From JBFHIJ01 sp963678775 (GTDB lineage Bacteria > Bacteroidota > Ignavibacteria > Kapaibacteriales > UBA2268): a DNA stretch of 64,000 nt. This document shows, piece after piece, positions 62,368-64,000 of this stretch. The notes under the pieces are model-generated. The model was given only the letters and a program-made list of their open reading frames with translations. It was not told the origin of the DNA and ran no database searches. How positions within the stretch are numbered: the first letter of the stretch is position 1; every line of letters begins with the position of its first letter. A program made the position numbers and the translations under genes. Location of the stretch: the NCBI GenBank assembly GCA_963678775.2, contig CAXXGR010000002.1, forward strand, positions 620,001-684,000, given 5' to 3'.

Positions 62368-63701
62368 TGAGGCAAATATATTTTCTACTAATGATTGTTA
62401 TATTCCAATTTTTTTCCAGCTTGATTATGGCTGATGATGGACTTAAAAGAGATTCCATAAATATCGGTAAATACACTTTTTCTATTGAGACTAAATGTAT
62501 AGATCGAATCGAGGTGAATGGTCTAAGCGAATTGAGGGAAGTATCAAAACTTAAGAATTTAACGTGGTTATCTATTCGAGTTCGTAATATAGATTCAATA
62601 CCTGAGTGGTTCTTTAACTTATCCAAATTAGATACTTTGTTTTTAAGCGGTGACGATATAAGCTATATATCTGATGATATTTCCAAACTACAAAAGCTAA
62701 AAACTTTAGTTCTTAATGCTAAAGTCTTGGAATACTTACCAGATAATATTTGTAATTTACCTCATTTAGAACGTATAAGTATCTGCTATAATTCACTTTT
62801 CGAATTACCAAAACAAATTGGGAGTTTGACAAAATTAAAAAGTTTTAGAATGTGTAAGGCTTCTATGCAATATTTACCTCAGAGTTTTTGTAATCTGAAA
62901 AATCTTGAATATATAGAAATAACAGATTCTAAATTAGAAGAATTGCCTGAAGAAATTGGGCAGTTAATAAAATTAAAATACCTTGACTTAAGAAATAATC
63001 GAATAAAGAATATTCCTCGTTCAATAGGAAAGCTCAAAGATTTAGAGAAATTTCATATTCCCAATAATGAATTAACTTGCGTACCTAAAGAGATTGGTAG
63101 TCTTGACAAACTTGATTTTTTAACACTTGGTGGTAATAACATTGAACAATTACCTGATGAGATCACAAATTTGCAAGCTTTAACTGCTCTTTCTTTATCT
63201 GATAATAGATTATCATTATTGCCGGATCAATTTGGGAGATTAAATCTTTTATCTCATCTTGAATTATCTTCAAATAACTTGACAAAACTTCCGGAATCTT
63301 TTTCGGAATTAACTAAACTGAATATGCTATTTCTTGATTCCAATAAATTAACAACATTGCCTCAGAATTTTAGCAACTTATTACTTTTAAGATATTTATT
63401 TTTACAAAACAACAATATTAACATTTTTCCTAATATATTATGTAATTTGCTAAATTTACAATATCTAAACTTGAATCTTAATAAAATTGACAAAATTCCG
63501 GAAAATATATGTCTACTAGAGAATTTACAGACAATAGAACTCAACTCCAACAAGTTGACTGCATTACCTGATTGTATTTGTGGAATGAAACACCTAAGTT
63601 ATGTTGTTTTGCTAAGAAATAATTTTACTGAGAAAGAAAAGCAAAGATTATTACAGCTAAACCAAAAATTAGATCCTGAGAATATAAAGTTTATATTCTG
63701 A
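62367..63701 (+). CDS. Secreted leucine-rich-repeat protein
   Basis: 444 aa. A signal peptide (RQIYFLLMIVIFQFFSSLIM) is followed by about 15 leucine-rich repeats of 23 residues from residue ~55 on. Each has the pattern LPxxIgxLxxLxxLxLxxNxL (e.g. KNIPRSIGKLKDLEKFHIPN). There is no catalytic domain and no T9SS tail, so it is a binding protein. Its start is translationally coupled to the small HEYVH frame, and RHS scraps lie on both sides. A role as partner or immunity protein of a lost RHS toxin is possible but unproven; LRR proteins with other binding roles are common. Confidence 0.88.
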   Translation: MRQIYFLLMIVIFQFFSSLIMADDGLKRDSINIGKYTFSIETKCIDRIEVNGLSELREVSKLKNLTWLSIRVRNIDSIPEWFFNLSKLDTLFLSGDDISYISDDISKLQKLKTLVLNAKVLEYLPDNICNLPHLERISICYNSLFELPKQIGSLTKLKSFRMCKASMQYLPQSFCNLKNLEYIEITDSKLEELPEEIGQLIKLKYLDLRNNRIKNIPRSIGKLKDLEKFHIPNNELTCVPKEIGSLDKLDFLTLGGNNIEQLPDEITNLQALTALSLSDNRLSLLPDQFGRLNLLSHLELSSNNLTKLPESFSELTKLNMLFLDSNKLTTLPQNFSNLLLLRYLFLQNNNINIFPNILCNLLNLQYLNLNLNKIDKIPENICLLENLQTIELNSNKLTALPDCICGMKHLSYVVLLRNNFTEKEKQRLLQLNQKLDPENIKFIF

Positions 63702-63730
63702 CAATAAGGTAGAATAGTTTTTAGAAGTAG

Positions 63731-63762
63731 AGACTCAAGCCCTGAAATGCTTGAGTCTTTCT
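63731..63762 (+). terminator. Terminator of the LRR gene
   Basis: AGACTCAAGC at 63731-63740 and GCTTGAGTCT at 63749-63758 form a perfect stem, followed by a T-rich tail. About 30 bp after the stop. Confidence 0.8.
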
Positions 63763-63771
63763 ATAAGAAAA

Positions 63772-63885
63772 ACCGAAAAATTTGATTATCTTCCATACGG
63801 TAAGCAAATACAACCGGATTTCAACCAAGACCAAAGAACCGTTTACCTTGGTCTTGAACTAGATCAGGAAAGCGATCTGGGCTAA
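63772..63885 (+). pseudogene. Remnant of RHS core (PYGK...LGLELDQESDLG)
   Basis: From 63781 the frame reads FDYLPYGKQIQPDFNQDQ and then TVYLGLELDQESDLG, with a stop at 63883. In RHS cores the phrase Y.PFG is followed by a GKExDxESGLGDFGAR-like phrase, which this matches. It has no start and breaks off before the FGARxYD part, so it is a fragment. Confidence 0.6.
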
Positions 63886-63948
63886 CTTCAGCACACTCTA
63901 AGGTTGCTGCATCTCGACTACGCTCGATACCCACAAAGACGAAACAAA

Positions 63949-63980
63949 GGAGACGCTTGAATTAAGCGCCTCCAATATAT
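63949..63980 (-). terminator. Possible terminator for a gene beyond the right edge
   Basis: GGAGACGCTT at 63949-63958 pairs with AAGCGCCTCC at 63964-63973. On the minus strand the hairpin is followed by TTTGTTT, so it could end a minus-strand gene that lies past position 64000. Confidence 0.4.
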
Positions 63981-64000
63981 TTAGCTAAGTTTTTTTCTGA

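Overview
The window looks like AT-rich chromosomal DNA from a flagellated member of the Bacteroidota/Chlorobiota group, of the Ignavibacteria or Kapabacteria kind. This rests on three things. A SprA-type type 9 secretion translocon, a protein with a T9SS C-terminal sorting tail and several outer-membrane or lipoprotein-type genes occur together. Flagellins, FliA-like promoters and a CheV protein are present, which classical Bacteroidetes lack. The rRNA promoters fit the Bacteroidetes pattern TTTG-N20-TAnnTTTG. No lineage assignment beyond this can be made by eye.

Layout. 0-0.6 kb: a small membrane protein. 0.6-11.7 kb: two complete, tandem, almost identical rRNA operons (16S, tRNA-Ile, tRNA-Ala, 23S, 5S). 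They form a 5.4-kb direct repeat with multiple regularly spaced promoters and visible processing stems. 11.8-18.4 kb: DNA polymerase IV, two tandem flagellins and DNA polymerase I. 18.5-24.9 kb: a large hybrid sensor kinase with an extracytoplasmic substrate-binding domain, a DCC-family protein, CheV, CdsA and a small orphan gene behind a very good sigma-28-like promoter. 25.1-30.2 kb: MnmE, a membrane TPR protein and a two-gene ABC exporter. 30.2-35.3 kb: a run of three sensor/response-regulator genes. 35.5-48.8 kb: SprA (about 2,300 aa), a CBS protein, a T9SS-sorted secreted protein and an OmpA-like barrel protein. 48.9-61.9 kb: mixed genes including an SRPBCC protein, a C69 peptidase, DUF1963 (with a partial duplicate), a nitrilase-family amidase, an NlpC/P60 hydrolase, a lipoprotein/TlpA divergent pair, a VIT-VWA protein and Pgi. 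61.9-64 kb: a leucine-rich-repeat protein flanked on both sides by scraps of RHS-repeat core.

How the genes work together. SprA is the outer-membrane pore of T9SS. The 1,211-aa protein carries the matching sorting tail and is followed 20 bp later by an outer-membrane OmpA-like partner, so these three outline export and surface anchoring. Flagellins, CheV and the sigma-28-like promoters outline motility. The four kinases feed environmental signals into unknown outputs.

The least explained parts are four: the orphan sigma-28-controlled gene; the tandem rRNA promoter array; the non-standard 5' end of dinB; and the region at the right edge, which reads like a decayed orphan RHS toxin cassette with a possible LRR partner.
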